A stretch of 12,569 bases of DNA. It comes from an uncultured Ruminococcus sp. Lineage in GTDB: Bacteria > Bacillota > Clostridia > Oscillospirales > Ruminococcaceae. Made by a program: the position numbers and the translations under genes. The notes under the pieces were generated by a model. It was given only the letters and a program-made list of their open reading frames with translations. It was not told where the DNA came from and did no database searches. How positions within the stretch are numbered: position 1 is the stretch's first letter; every line of letters begins with the position of its first letter. Of the stretch, positions 1-7,183 are shown in pieces. The DNA is taken from NCBI GenBank assembly GCA_947177935.1, contig CAMWWG010000008.1:1-12569 (forward strand), in the 5' to 3' direction.

Positions 1-225
1 CATTATATCGATGCTAAAGAAGAAAAATTATCATTATCTGATGAGACAAAATTAAGTGGACTTGTAGATGGTGCTAATTGTGATCTTGAAGTTTCTACTG
101 GACTATTTTTACCAAAAGAATTAGCATGGGAAGTGATAAAGGAATTTTTAGAAACTGGTAAAGCCTCAGATAAAATTAGATGGATTTCACCAGATGATAT
201 ACCTGAAAATGGAAATTATTTTTAA
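1..225 (+). CDS. Imm1-like immunity protein, C-terminal part (5' end outside window)
   Basis: Frame 1 is open from the first base to TAA at 223-225 and gives the last 74 residues of a protein whose start lies upstream. The visible part resembles the C-terminal half of Imm1-family immunity proteins: an acidic strand segment (DLEVSTGLFLPKE), then a helix with an A-x3-V-x2-F-L-x-T-G pattern (AWEVIKEFLETG), then a short hydrophobic strand ending in Trp (DKIRW). Imm1 proteins neutralise a cognate toxin domain of polymorphic or contact-dependent toxins in the producing cell. The codons are strongly AT-rich (TTA Leu, AGA Arg, AAA Lys), unlike the CGG/CTG-using genes to the right, which fits horizontal acquisition. 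The toxin gene would be expected upstream, outside the window. The family call rests on pattern memory over 74 residues and could be wrong. That this is a real coding 3' end is more certain. Confidence 0.6.
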   Translation, partial: HYIDAKEEKLSLSDETKLSGLVDGANCDLEVSTGLFLPKELAWEVIKEFLETGKASDKIRWISPDDIPENGNYF

Positions 226-242
226 ATTTTAAATTATTTGCA

Positions 243-282
243 CTCCCCATTTCTTAGCGAACAAAGTGAGCGAAAGTGGGGG
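243..282. other. Imperfect hairpin after the imm1-like gene
   Basis: A C-rich arm (about 244-253) can pair with a G-rich arm (about 272-282), giving roughly ten pairs with one bulged G and one G-U pair around an 18-base loop. It lies between the imm1-like stop and trhA. Neither side has a U-run, so it is not a convincing intrinsic terminator. It may be a relic of the insertion that brought in the AT-rich gene, or a weak terminator. Confidence 0.3.
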
Positions 283-328
283 AAGTTGACTTATAATTAA
301 TCAATAATTACAGAGAGGAACAGAATTT

Positions 329-997
329 ATGAAAAAAACCAAATCAGCAATTACATTGCCGGATTACACACTCGGAGAGGAAATTTTTAATTCCGTCTCG
401 CATGGCGTCGGCGCATTGTTATCCATTGCAGGATGTGCCGTCCTGATTGTCTGCTGTGCGGTGAACAGCAGTGGTGCAAAAGCAATTGTCTCAGCGTCAG
501 TATTCGGCGCATCTTTGATTATTCTTTATACCATGTCAACACTCTATCACGCATTGACCAATCCCACGGCAAAGCGGGTTTTCCGGGTATTCGATCATGA
601 CACGATCTTTTTATTGATCGCCGGGACGTATACGCCGTATGTCCTGTGCTGTATTGAACCGATGTGGCTCGGATGGACGATTTTTGGCTGTATCTGGGGA
701 GCGGCTGTCCTGGGGATTGTGTTCTCATCGGTCAGCCTGGAAAAATTCAGTAAATTTTCCACAATCTGCTATGTTCTCATGGGGTGGGGGATTATCCTGG
801 CAATTAAGCCGTTATATCTGGCATTGTCAAAATTCAGCCTGATAACACTGATTGTTGGCGGCTTGTGTTATTCGCTGGGTGTGATCTTCTACAAAAAACA
901 TGAAATCCGGTATTTTCATTCTATCTGGCATTTATTCGTGATTGCCGGGAGCATTCTGCATTATTTCTCTGTACTCTATGCAATTGGCATAAAATAA
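329..997 (+). CDS. trhA: PAQR-family membrane homeostasis protein TrhA (hemolysin III-like)
   Basis: This 222-residue protein, the usual family length, has about seven hydrophobic segments and the hemolysin III/PAQR signature. An N-terminal E17-E18 stretch precedes H25, followed by S70-x3-H74 (STLYH), D89-H90, the loop LIAGTYTP, and a C-terminal H197-x3-H201 (HSIWH). The Ser, Asp and His set is the metal-binding and hydrolase-like core of the CREST superfamily, which includes PAQR receptors and alkaline ceramidases. Bacterial members act in the cytoplasmic membrane and have been linked to membrane-fluidity homeostasis; the old name 'hemolysin' reflects heterologous assays. The ATG at 329 follows an AGAGAGG ribosome site. 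pfkA starts 35 bases downstream with no terminator between them, so the two are probably co-transcribed. I see no convincing promoter upstream. The family is secure; the physiological role is inferred. Confidence 0.93.
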   Translation: MKKTKSAITLPDYTLGEEIFNSVSHGVGALLSIAGCAVLIVCCAVNSSGAKAIVSASVFGASLIILYTMSTLYHALTNPTAKRVFRVFDHDTIFLLIAGTYTPYVLCCIEPMWLGWTIFGCIWGAAVLGIVFSSVSLEKFSKFSTICYVLMGWGIILAIKPLYLALSKFSLITLIVGGLCYSLGVIFYKKHEIRYFHSIWHLFVIAGSILHYFSVLYAIGIK

Positions 998-1032
998 AAT
1001 TAAATTTTTCATTCACAGGAGGTTTTTGAATT

Positions 1033-2109
1033 ATGAAAAAAAGAATTGGAATTCTCACAAGCGGCGGTGACTGTCCCGGACTGAATGCGACCATCCGGGG
1101 TGCTGTCAAGGCATGTTATGAACGTTTCGGAGAGGACAATGTCCAGATCGTCGGCATTTCCAATGGTTACTACGGACTGATCCATGGACTTTGCCGGGAG
1201 ATGCAGCCGTCAGAATTTTCCGGGATTCTCACACAGGGTGGTACAATCCTCGGCACGAAACGCCAGCCGTTCAAGATGATGACAGTCATCGGCGATGACA
1301 ATATCAACAAAGTGGACAACATGGTGCAGACTTACAAAAAGCAGAAACTGGACTGTCTGCTGACGCTCGGCGGAAACGGGACACACAAGACATCTAAATT
1401 ATTAGCAGATAATGGCTTGCACGTGATCGGTCTGCCCAAAACGATTGATAATGATTTATACGGAACGGATGTGACTTTTGGATTCCATACAGCTGTGGAT
1501 ATTGCGACGGATGCACTGGACAGACTGCACACCACGGCGGCGAGTCATTCCCGAATTATGGTCTGCGAAATCATGGGTAACCGTGCCGGCTGGCTGACGC
1601 TTTATGCCGGAATTGCAGGCGGTGCGGATATTATTCTGCTGCCAGAAATTCCCTATGATATGGACAAAGTCTGTGATGCTGTTGTCAAGAGAGCGCAGAA
1701 AGGCAAGACTTTCTCCATCCTGGCAGTTGCCGAGGGTGTGAATGATCTGAAAATTGCAAAGCTCAAAAAGAAAGAGCGTGAGAAATTCCACGCAGAGAAC
1801 GGCAACGACACAAACCGGATTGCCGCACAGATTGAGAAGAATACGGGTATTGAGGCGAGAGTCTGCGTGCCGGGACATATGCTCCGTGGCGGATCTCCAA
1901 GCGCTTATGACAGAATGCTTGCGACACAGTTCGGCGTACACGCCGCTGAATTGATCGCTGACGGCAGATTCGGGCGGACAGTCGCATCCGTGGACGGCAA
2001 GATCACATCCAACAAACTGGATGACATTGCCGGAAAGAAAAAGCTTGTTGATCCGAAAGGCCAGCAGGTAAAGACAGCCCGTGATCTGGGGATTTCTTTC
2101 GGTGATTAA
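1033..2109 (+). CDS. pfkA: 6-phosphofructokinase
   Basis: Cytosolic glycolytic enzyme that phosphorylates fructose 6-phosphate to fructose 1,6-bisphosphate. The 358 residues start with the nucleotide loop GILTSGGDCPGLNA (6-19). Next come GGNGT (113-117), PKTIDND (135-141) with the catalytic-base candidate D139, MGNRAGW in the substrate region, and a C-terminal PGHMLRGGSPSAYDR substrate motif. Two positions separate phosphoryl donors in this family. G116 (E. coli G104) points to ATP, because pyrophosphate enzymes carry Asp there. K136 (E. coli G124) is Lys as in pyrophosphate enzymes, though also in some ATP enzymes from actinomycetes and trypanosomes. N115 replaces the usual Asp of GGDG. ATP use is the better guess, but the donor is not settled. 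A strong AGGAGG site sits just before the ATG. The gene probably shares a transcript with trhA and is followed by a 13-bp hairpin. Confidence 0.95.
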   Translation: MKKRIGILTSGGDCPGLNATIRGAVKACYERFGEDNVQIVGISNGYYGLIHGLCREMQPSEFSGILTQGGTILGTKRQPFKMMTVIGDDNINKVDNMVQTYKKQKLDCLLTLGGNGTHKTSKLLADNGLHVIGLPKTIDNDLYGTDVTFGFHTAVDIATDALDRLHTTAASHSRIMVCEIMGNRAGWLTLYAGIAGGADIILLPEIPYDMDKVCDAVVKRAQKGKTFSILAVAEGVNDLKIAKLKKKEREKFHAENGNDTNRIAAQIEKNTGIEARVCVPGHMLRGGSPSAYDRMLATQFGVHAAELIADGRFGRTVASVDGKITSNKLDDIAGKKKLVDPKGQQVKTARDLGISFGD

Positions 2110-2124
2110 TTTTGATTGATTTTT

Positions 2125-2154
2125 ATGGCACTCTGCATCAATGCGGAGTGCCAT
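2125..2154 (+). terminator. Hairpin terminator candidate after pfkA
   Basis: Arms 2125-2137 and 2142-2154 pair over 13 bp with one G-U pair and a TCAA tetraloop. The stem begins 16 bases after the pfkA stop. The downstream U-tract is short and broken by GAAAAA, so termination may be partial. No good promoter is visible between this hairpin and the flavoprotein gene at 2192, so some read-through into that gene is plausible. Confidence 0.75.
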
Positions 2155-2191
2155 TTGAAAAATTTAAAATTTATAAAATGGAGTCGATAGC

Positions 2192-2827
2192 ATGAAAGCA
2201 TTAAAAACATTGAAAGTATTGATGATTAACGGAAGTCCGCATCCAAAGGGAAATACTTACATTGCTCTGCATGAAATGGAAAAAATTTTTTCGGAAAATG
2301 GCGTGGATACGGAAATGATTCAGGTAGGAAACAAAGCTGTCAGGGGTTGTATTGCCTGCAATTCCTGTGTGGAAAAAGGGAGCTGTGTATTGGATGATAT
2401 CGTCAATGAGACCGCACCAAAATTGGAAGCGTGTGATGGTCTGGTAATTGCCAGTCCGGTTTACTATGCTTCTGCCAACGCAACACTGATTGCATTTCTT
2501 GACCGTCTGTTCTACAGCACCCATTTTGATAAGACCATGAAAGTCGGTGCAAGTGTCGTTGCGGCAAGACGAGGGGGATTATCTTCCACGTTTGATGAAC
2601 TGAACAAATACTTTACAATTACCGGGATGCCGATTGCATCAGGGCAATACTGGAATAGTATTCATGGCTGTATGCCCGGCGAAGCACAGCAAGACACAGA
2701 GGGATTGCAGACCATGCGGACATTGGCAAGAAATATGACTTTTTTGATGCAGAGTATTCAGCTGGGCAAAGAAAAATTCGGATTGCCGGAAAAAGAAATG
2801 CATCTTCAGACAAATTTTATCAGGTAG
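2192..2827 (+). CDS. Flavodoxin-fold NAD(P)H-dependent oxidoreductase, iron-sulfur flavoprotein-like
   Basis: The 211-residue protein has a flavodoxin-like fold. The FMN phosphate loop is NGSPHPKGNT (13-22) after a hydrophobic first strand. A SPVYYASANATLIAFLDR segment forms the flavin-binding loop and following helix typical of NADPH-dependent FMN reductases. Between them lies C53-x2-C56-x2-C59-x5-C65, followed by LDD. This matches the compact cysteine spacing that binds a [4Fe-4S] cluster in archaeal and clostridial iron-sulfur flavoproteins, which shuttle electrons or reduce oxygen and peroxide. Many anaerobe relatives are annotated simply as flavodoxin-family proteins, so cluster binding is inferred. 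GGAG at 2180-2183 supports the ATG at 2192. The stop is 3 bases from the mfd stop on the other strand, so transcripts of the two genes must meet there. The physiological substrate is unknown. Confidence 0.85.
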   Translation: MKALKTLKVLMINGSPHPKGNTYIALHEMEKIFSENGVDTEMIQVGNKAVRGCIACNSCVEKGSCVLDDIVNETAPKLEACDGLVIASPVYYASANATLIAFLDRLFYSTHFDKTMKVGASVVAARRGGLSSTFDELNKYFTITGMPIASGQYWNSIHGCMPGEAQQDTEGLQTMRTLARNMTFLMQSIQLGKEKFGLPEKEMHLQTNFIR

Positions 2828-2830
2828 TTA

Positions 2831-5800
2831 TTATTCTGCAATTGCATCACGCATTGTAAAAATAACTTCCTGCATGAGTTTTGCCGGAGACTGTCCCGAA
2901 ATTAATTTTACGCTGATATATGGCTTTCCCGTGCAGACAAACAGAATTCTTCTGCCGTATTTCTGGGATAATGCTGTGATCTGTTCCGGCGTGGGGGATT
3001 CTGTATAAAATTGCAGACTGGCATTTCTCTGCGTGATTTCTGTAATCCCAAAAGAAGCGGCAAAGTTCCGGAGGAGAGAAATTTTAATCAGACTTGTAAT
3101 CGCCGTTGGTGGTTCGCCGTAACGGTCAATTAATTCGTCAAGTAATTCCGATTCGTCATGTTCATCATGAACCGTTGCAATTTTTCGGTACATGTCAAGC
3201 CGGGACGCATTGCTTTGGATATATTCTTCCGGGATGTAGGCTTCCATCTGGATGTCAATCATGCAGGAGGAAACTTTCGGGAGCTTTTCGCCTTTTATAT
3301 TGGCAATTTCTTCGTTGAGCATCTGCATGTACATGTCATAGCCGACGGTTTCCATGTGTCCATGCTGTCGTCCGCCGAGAATGCTCCCCGCACCACGGAT
3401 TTCCAGATCACGCATCGCAATTCGGAAACCTGATCCGAACTGCGTGAATTCCCGCATTGCCTCCAGCCGCCGGGATGCGATCTCTGACAGGACTTTATCA
3501 CGCCGGAACAGAAAATACGCATAGGCTCTCCGGTTGGATCTTCCGACACGCCCCCGGAGCTGATAGAGCTGACTTAAGCCGAAATTATCAGAATCTTCAA
3601 TAATTAACGTGTTCACGTTGGCAACATCCACGCCGGTTTCAATAATCGTGGTGCAGACAAGGATATCAATTTCACAGTCCAGGACTTGCTGCCAGATTTC
3701 GGACATTTCGGATTCGGATAATCTGCCATGCGCCGTAGCAATCCGGGCATCCGGGAACATGTTCCGGATTTTTGCTGCACAATTCGGAATAGTGTCAACC
3801 CGGTTGTGAATATAATAGACCTGTCCGCCACGTTTTAATTCACGGGAAATTGCCTGTGCAATTAAACTTTCCTGGTATTCTGTGACATAAGTCTGCACCG
3901 GGTAGCGATCCTGTGGCGGATCTGCCAGGACGGACATATCCCGGATGCCGGACAGTGCCATGTTAAGTGTTCTTGGAATTGGTGTTGCAGAGAGCGTGAG
4001 GATATCAATCCCGGCGAACATTTCCTTAAATTTTTCTTTATGTGCTACGCCGAAACGCTGTTCTTCGTCAATCACGGCAAGTCCGAGATTGCAGAATTTT
4101 ACATCTTTCTGCACGATTCTGTGTGTGCCGATTAAAATATCAATCTTGCCTTTCTCCAGATCCTGGAGAATTTTTTTCTGTTCTTTGGGTGTGCGGAATC
4201 TGGACAGCATTTCAATCCGGACAGGCATCTGGTCAAATCTCTGGATTGCCGTCCGGTAATGCTGTAAGGCCAAGACTGTGGTAGGAGCGAGAATCGCACA
4301 TTGCCGGTTACTCAGAACGCATTTCATTGCCGCACGGAATGCGACTTCCGTTTTGCCAAAGCCCACATCGCCGCATAACAGTCGGTCCATTGGACGAGAG
4401 CGCTCCATGTCGGCTTTGATTTCCTGAATGCTCTGGAGCTGATCTTCCGTTTCGGCATAGGGGAAACGTTCTTCAAAATTACGCTGAATTTCGTCATCCG
4501 GATAAAATGCGTAACCTTCGCTTTTTTCACGCTTTGCATAGAGTTTCATGAGTTCTTCCGCCATATCCCGGACGGCACTGCGGACATTCCGGCAGGTCTT
4601 TTGCCACTGCGGAGAGGATAAACGATTTAATTTGACGGCATTTTCATCCTGTGCGCCGATGTATTTTGATACAAGATCCAGTTGCGTGACAGGGACATAG
4701 AGTTTTTCTGTTCCGGCATATTGGATGGTAATATAATCCTTGGTGATACCTTCCATTTCCAATTTGTGAATTCCCAGGAATCTGCCCACGCCGTGCATTG
4801 TATGAACGACAAGATCTCCTGGATGCAGATCTGAAAGTGTCTGGATTTCCATTCCGGGCTTGTGTTTATGCCGGCGTTTCCGTGCAGTGTGCATTTTGGT
4901 CTGGACAATCAGCGCTGTCCGGTTTTCCGGATAAGAAAATCCGCTGGAAATGCTCCTTGCCGTTAATAAAACTGTCCCGGGCGGACAGGGATCTTCCTCG
5001 CCGTCGGCAATCGCACAGGGGATATTGCTTTCCTGGAGGTCTTTGGCAAGAATCGGGAGCGTTTTTTGACTGCCGACGGCTAATAAAACGCTGTAATTCT
5101 TGGAAAGATAGTCCTGGAGATCTTCTAATAATTGCCGGATTTCGCCGCCCCATGCCGCATTCTGCATTGCCTGGATGCTGATGATTTTCCGGAACGGAAT
5201 CCGTTCACTGCCTTGCAGAAACTGACTCAGATAGATACAGCGCCGGGTTTCCAGCATTGCCTGGAATGCCGGATAATCCCGTAAATTTCCGTCGAGATTC
5301 CGGCAGAGTGTGCCGTCTTCGTAGAGTAATCGGAGATCTTCCCGGCGTTGTGCGGAAATTCCCTGTGCATGGCGGTGAATGTCCGTAATTTCCGAGAGCA
5401 TGACTGTTCCGGACACATAGTCCAGGAGATCTGCCGTCCGTTCCGGATAGATTAAGCTATAATATTTGTCCAGATTCATGAGTGACAAGCCGGATTCCAG
5501 ACGTTCCAGATCATGTTCCAGATGTGCTTGAATCATGGCTTTTTGTTTGCTCCGGAGTTTTCCTGAAAATTCCCGGATTCTGTTTTTTAATATTTCCGGA
5601 TTGCAGAGTAATTCAGAAGCGGGAGAGATCAGGATTTTTTCCAGGCGTTCTGTCCGGCGCTGTGTTTCGGGGTCGAAATAAGAAATTGTGTCGATTTCAT
5701 CCCCGAAGAATTCCATCCGGACGGGAAATCCGGACTGTACGGGGAAAATATCCACAATTGCGCCCCGGATGGCAAACTGTCCTTTTCCCTCGACTGTTTC

Positions 5801-6295
5801 ACAACGGGAATAACCGGCATCCAGAAATTTCCGGATTAATTCATGCTGTTCCATGACATTGCCGATTTCTAAAACAATCCGGGCGGAAATCAGGATTTCC
5901 GGGGGGATTGTGGGCTGTAGACAGGCTTCTATCCCGGCAGTGATGATCCGGATCTGATTCTGTGTGGCAGCGTTCAGGACGTGCAGGCGTTCTTGTTCAT
6001 ATTCTGTTGATTTGCTTTCTGTGCCTGTAAATAAAATTTCCCTGGCAGGGTAGTGCATGGCGATCACATCACCGTGCATGGCGTTGAGATCTTCACAGAG
6101 TTTGACGGCATCGGATTCTGAACCGGTGATCAGCAGATGAATTCCGAGATGATTTGCACAGACAGTTAATGCAAGCTGTGCTTTATGAATTCCGGAAAGT
6201 CCTGTGACACAGACGGGCAGATCGTCGGAACGGAGCGAATCCGAGAGTCTGTCCCAGTCGGACAGCTCCTGAAATGTATCGGTAAAAAATAGCAT
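2831..6295 (-). CDS. mfd: Transcription-repair coupling factor Mfd
   Basis: Full-length Mfd of 1154 residues. It is a DNA translocase that pushes stalled RNA polymerase off damaged templates and recruits the UvrABC excision machinery. Domains in order: a UvrB-homology region (about 1-300) without a working Walker A motif; a linker; the RNA polymerase-interacting domain from about 490 (HPGDLVVH, then MHGVGRFLGI); the SF2 translocase with Walker A GDVGFGKTE (about 640), DEEQ (about 743), SATPIPRTL (about 773) and motif VI QLRGRVGRS (about 912); and the C-terminal D7 autoinhibitory domain, ending in AIAE. The start has a GAGGTG ribosome site (complement of 6300-6305) 4 bases upstream. pth lies 55 bases upstream on the same strand, the common Firmicute pth-mfd order, so mfd is most likely read from the pth promoter. 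No truncation or frameshift is visible. Confidence 0.98.
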   Translation of the reverse strand: MLFFTDTFQELSDWDRLSDSLRSDDLPVCVTGLSGIHKAQLALTVCANHLGIHLLITGSESDAVKLCEDLNAMHGDVIAMHYPAREILFTGTESKSTEYEQERLHVLNAATQNQIRIITAGIEACLQPTIPPEILISARIVLEIGNVMEQHELIRKFLDAGYSRCETVEGKGQFAIRGAIVDIFPVQSGFPVRMEFFGDEIDTISYFDPETQRRTERLEKILISPASELLCNPEILKNRIREFSGKLRSKQKAMIQAHLEHDLERLESGLSLMNLDKYYSLIYPERTADLLDYVSGTVMLSEITDIHRHAQGISAQRREDLRLLYEDGTLCRNLDGNLRDYPAFQAMLETRRCIYLSQFLQGSERIPFRKIISIQAMQNAAWGGEIRQLLEDLQDYLSKNYSVLLAVGSQKTLPILAKDLQESNIPCAIADGEEDPCPPGTVLLTARSISSGFSYPENRTALIVQTKMHTARKRRHKHKPGMEIQTLSDLHPGDLVVHTMHGVGRFLGIHKLEMEGITKDYITIQYAGTEKLYVPVTQLDLVSKYIGAQDENAVKLNRLSSPQWQKTCRNVRSAVRDMAEELMKLYAKREKSEGYAFYPDDEIQRNFEERFPYAETEDQLQSIQEIKADMERSRPMDRLLCGDVGFGKTEVAFRAAMKCVLSNRQCAILAPTTVLALQHYRTAIQRFDQMPVRIEMLSRFRTPKEQKKILQDLEKGKIDILIGTHRIVQKDVKFCNLGLAVIDEEQRFGVAHKEKFKEMFAGIDILTLSATPIPRTLNMALSGIRDMSVLADPPQDRYPVQTYVTEYQESLIAQAISRELKRGGQVYYIHNRVDTIPNCAAKIRNMFPDARIATAHGRLSESEMSEIWQQVLDCEIDILVCTTIIETGVDVANVNTLIIEDSDNFGLSQLYQLRGRVGRSNRRAYAYFLFRRDKVLSEIASRRLEAMREFTQFGSGFRIAMRDLEIRGAGSILGGRQHGHMETVGYDMYMQMLNEEIANIKGEKLPKVSSCMIDIQMEAYIPEEYIQSNASRLDMYRKIATVHDEHDESELLDELIDRYGEPPTAITSLIKISLLRNFAASFGITEITQRNASLQFYTESPTPEQITALSQKYGRRILFVCTGKPYISVKLISGQSPAKLMQEVIFTMRDAIAE

Positions 6296-6350
6296 GTTTC
6301 ACCTCAAAAAAATTTTCAAAAAAATTTAAAAATGAAAAATTATTTTTAAA

Positions 6351-6974
6351 TTACGCATTATATAAATTCATGGCTTTGTCTGTTTCAGAATTGACCATCA
6401 GTTTCAGACATTCACAGGCATTTTCACAGGATGTCTGCATTTGTGTTAATTCCTGTTTCCGGAATTTGCTTAATACCCAGTCGGCAAGATTCATGTTCGG
6501 ATTGGGCTTTTTGCCCACCCCCAGCTTGATTCTCAGAAAATCCTCTGAGCCAGTCAGTTCAATAATGCTTTTGATGCCGTTGTGACCGCCTGCACTGCCT
6601 TTCCGGCGGATTCTTAATTTTCCGGGCGCAAGCGAAATGTCGTCATAAATGACAATTAACTGATCCATAGTTAATTTATAAAATTGCATTGCTTCCGCCA
6701 CGGCCTCCCCGCTGTTGTTCATGTAGGTCTGCGGTTTCAGTAACAGACAGCGTTTCCCAGCAAGTGTCAGGATTGTTGTATAAGATTTGAATTTGTATTG
6801 ATTGATCTGGATTTCTTCCTGCTGTGCGAGGGTGTCCAATGCCATGAATCCGGCGTTATGCCGGGTATTTTCGTAAGTCATGCCGTAATTGCCGAGCCCG
6901 GCAATGATCCATTCCGGTTTGCCTCCGGCAGGTCTGCTCTGTTCGAGCTGTGAAAAAATATCCATAATACCCAT
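6351..6974 (-). CDS. pth: Peptidyl-tRNA hydrolase
   Basis: Cytosolic esterase that frees tRNA from prematurely released peptidyl-tRNA. The 207 residues keep the expected active-site set: N29 (GLGN), H39 in TRHNAGF (catalytic, E. coli H20), N87 in YMNNSG (E. coli N68), D112 in YDDISL (E. coli D93) and N132 in GGHNG. The basic stretch GKLRIRRKGS is typical of the family. An N-terminal extension of about 20 residues precedes the first strand. The ATG at 6974 is preferred over the in-frame Met4 because the AAGGAGA ribosome site is already about 10 bases upstream of the first ATG. One oddity is Y30, where nearly all bacterial enzymes have Pro (GLGNPG). First gene of a probable pth-mfd operon, read from the promoter at 7046-7074. 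Confidence 0.97.
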   Translation of the reverse strand: MGIMDIFSQLEQSRPAGGKPEWIIAGLGNYGMTYENTRHNAGFMALDTLAQQEEIQINQYKFKSYTTILTLAGKRCLLLKPQTYMNNSGEAVAEAMQFYKLTMDQLIVIYDDISLAPGKLRIRRKGSAGGHNGIKSIIELTGSEDFLRIKLGVGKKPNPNMNLADWVLSKFRKQELTQMQTSCENACECLKLMVNSETDKAMNLYNA

Positions 6975-7045
6975 TTTAAAACATTCTCCTTTTTATGATT
7001 TCAGTATTTTAATTTAAATTAAAATTTAATTTGTTTTTCTACCAT

Positions 7046-7074
7046 ATTATAGCATACCCGGAAACTTTTTGCAA
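7046..7074 (-). promoter_or_regulatory. Extended -10 promoter for pth-mfd
   Basis: On the minus strand: -35 TTGCAA (7069-7074), a 17-base spacer (7052-7068), and a perfect TATAAT (complement of 7046-7051) preceded by TGC, an extended -10. Transcription should start near 7039, about 65 bases upstream of the pth ATG. Spacing and -10 match a vegetative sigma-A promoter. Confidence 0.82.
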
Positions 7075-7090
7075 GCGTTTCCGGGATTTT
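7057..7090 (+). terminator. Terminator-like hairpin overlapping the pth promoter
   Basis: CCCGGAAAC (7057-7065) pairs perfectly with GTTTCCGGG (7077-7085) around an 11-base loop, and is followed by ATTTTT (7086-7090). On the plus strand this has the form of an intrinsic terminator. It covers the pth spacer and -35 box, so it could block antisense transcription entering the corA side. Equally it could be a protein-binding palindrome. Function is inferred from form only. Confidence 0.4.
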
Positions 7091-7125
7091 TGTCTGATTC
7101 TAACAGAATTTTACAAAATTCCCGG
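7081..7125. repeat. 45-bp interrupted palindrome between divergent promoters
   Basis: Outer arms 7081-7093 and 7113-7125 are inverted copies over 13 positions with one mismatch. Inner arms ATTCT (7097-7101) and AGAAT (7105-7109) share the same centre at 7103. The whole symmetric block lies between the -35 boxes of the pth and corA promoters, a position typical of a shared operator. No regulator is known to me for this sequence. Confidence 0.5.
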
Positions 7126-7148
7126 CATTCCGGCTTTTAAAAAAAGAC

Positions 7149-7177
7149 TTGCCAAGTTTCCGAAAATCTGCTATAAT
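7149..7177 (+). promoter_or_regulatory. Extended -10 promoter for corA
   Basis: -35 TTGCCA (7149-7154), a 17-base spacer, then TATAAT (7172-7177) preceded by TGC. It is nearly a mirror copy of the divergent pth promoter: both have AGTTTCCG in the first half of the spacer and TGCTATAAT at the end. Transcription should start near 7184, leaving a leader of about 116 bases before corA. Confidence 0.82.
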
Positions 7178-7183
7178 AATATT

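Noticed and set aside
286..314. Promoter for trhA built on TTGACT at 286-291
   Set aside because: At 16-18 base spacing the -10 would be TTACAG or TACAGA, a poor match. The nearby TATAAT (292-297) has no -35 upstream.
1456..2154. 232-codon minus-strand frame opposite pfkA
   Set aside because: It is antisense to clearly conserved phosphofructokinase motifs, begins inside the terminator hairpin and has no family resemblance.
2155..2177. Promoter TTGAAA/TATAAA before the flavoprotein gene
   Set aside because: Spacing is only 11 bases and the -10 would almost touch the ribosome site, so it cannot work as a normal promoter.
4798..5181. 127-codon plus-strand frame inside mfd
   Set aside because: It lies opposite a fully conserved Mfd coding region, has no ribosome site and no recognisable domain. 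It is a byproduct of GC-rich third positions on the minus strand.
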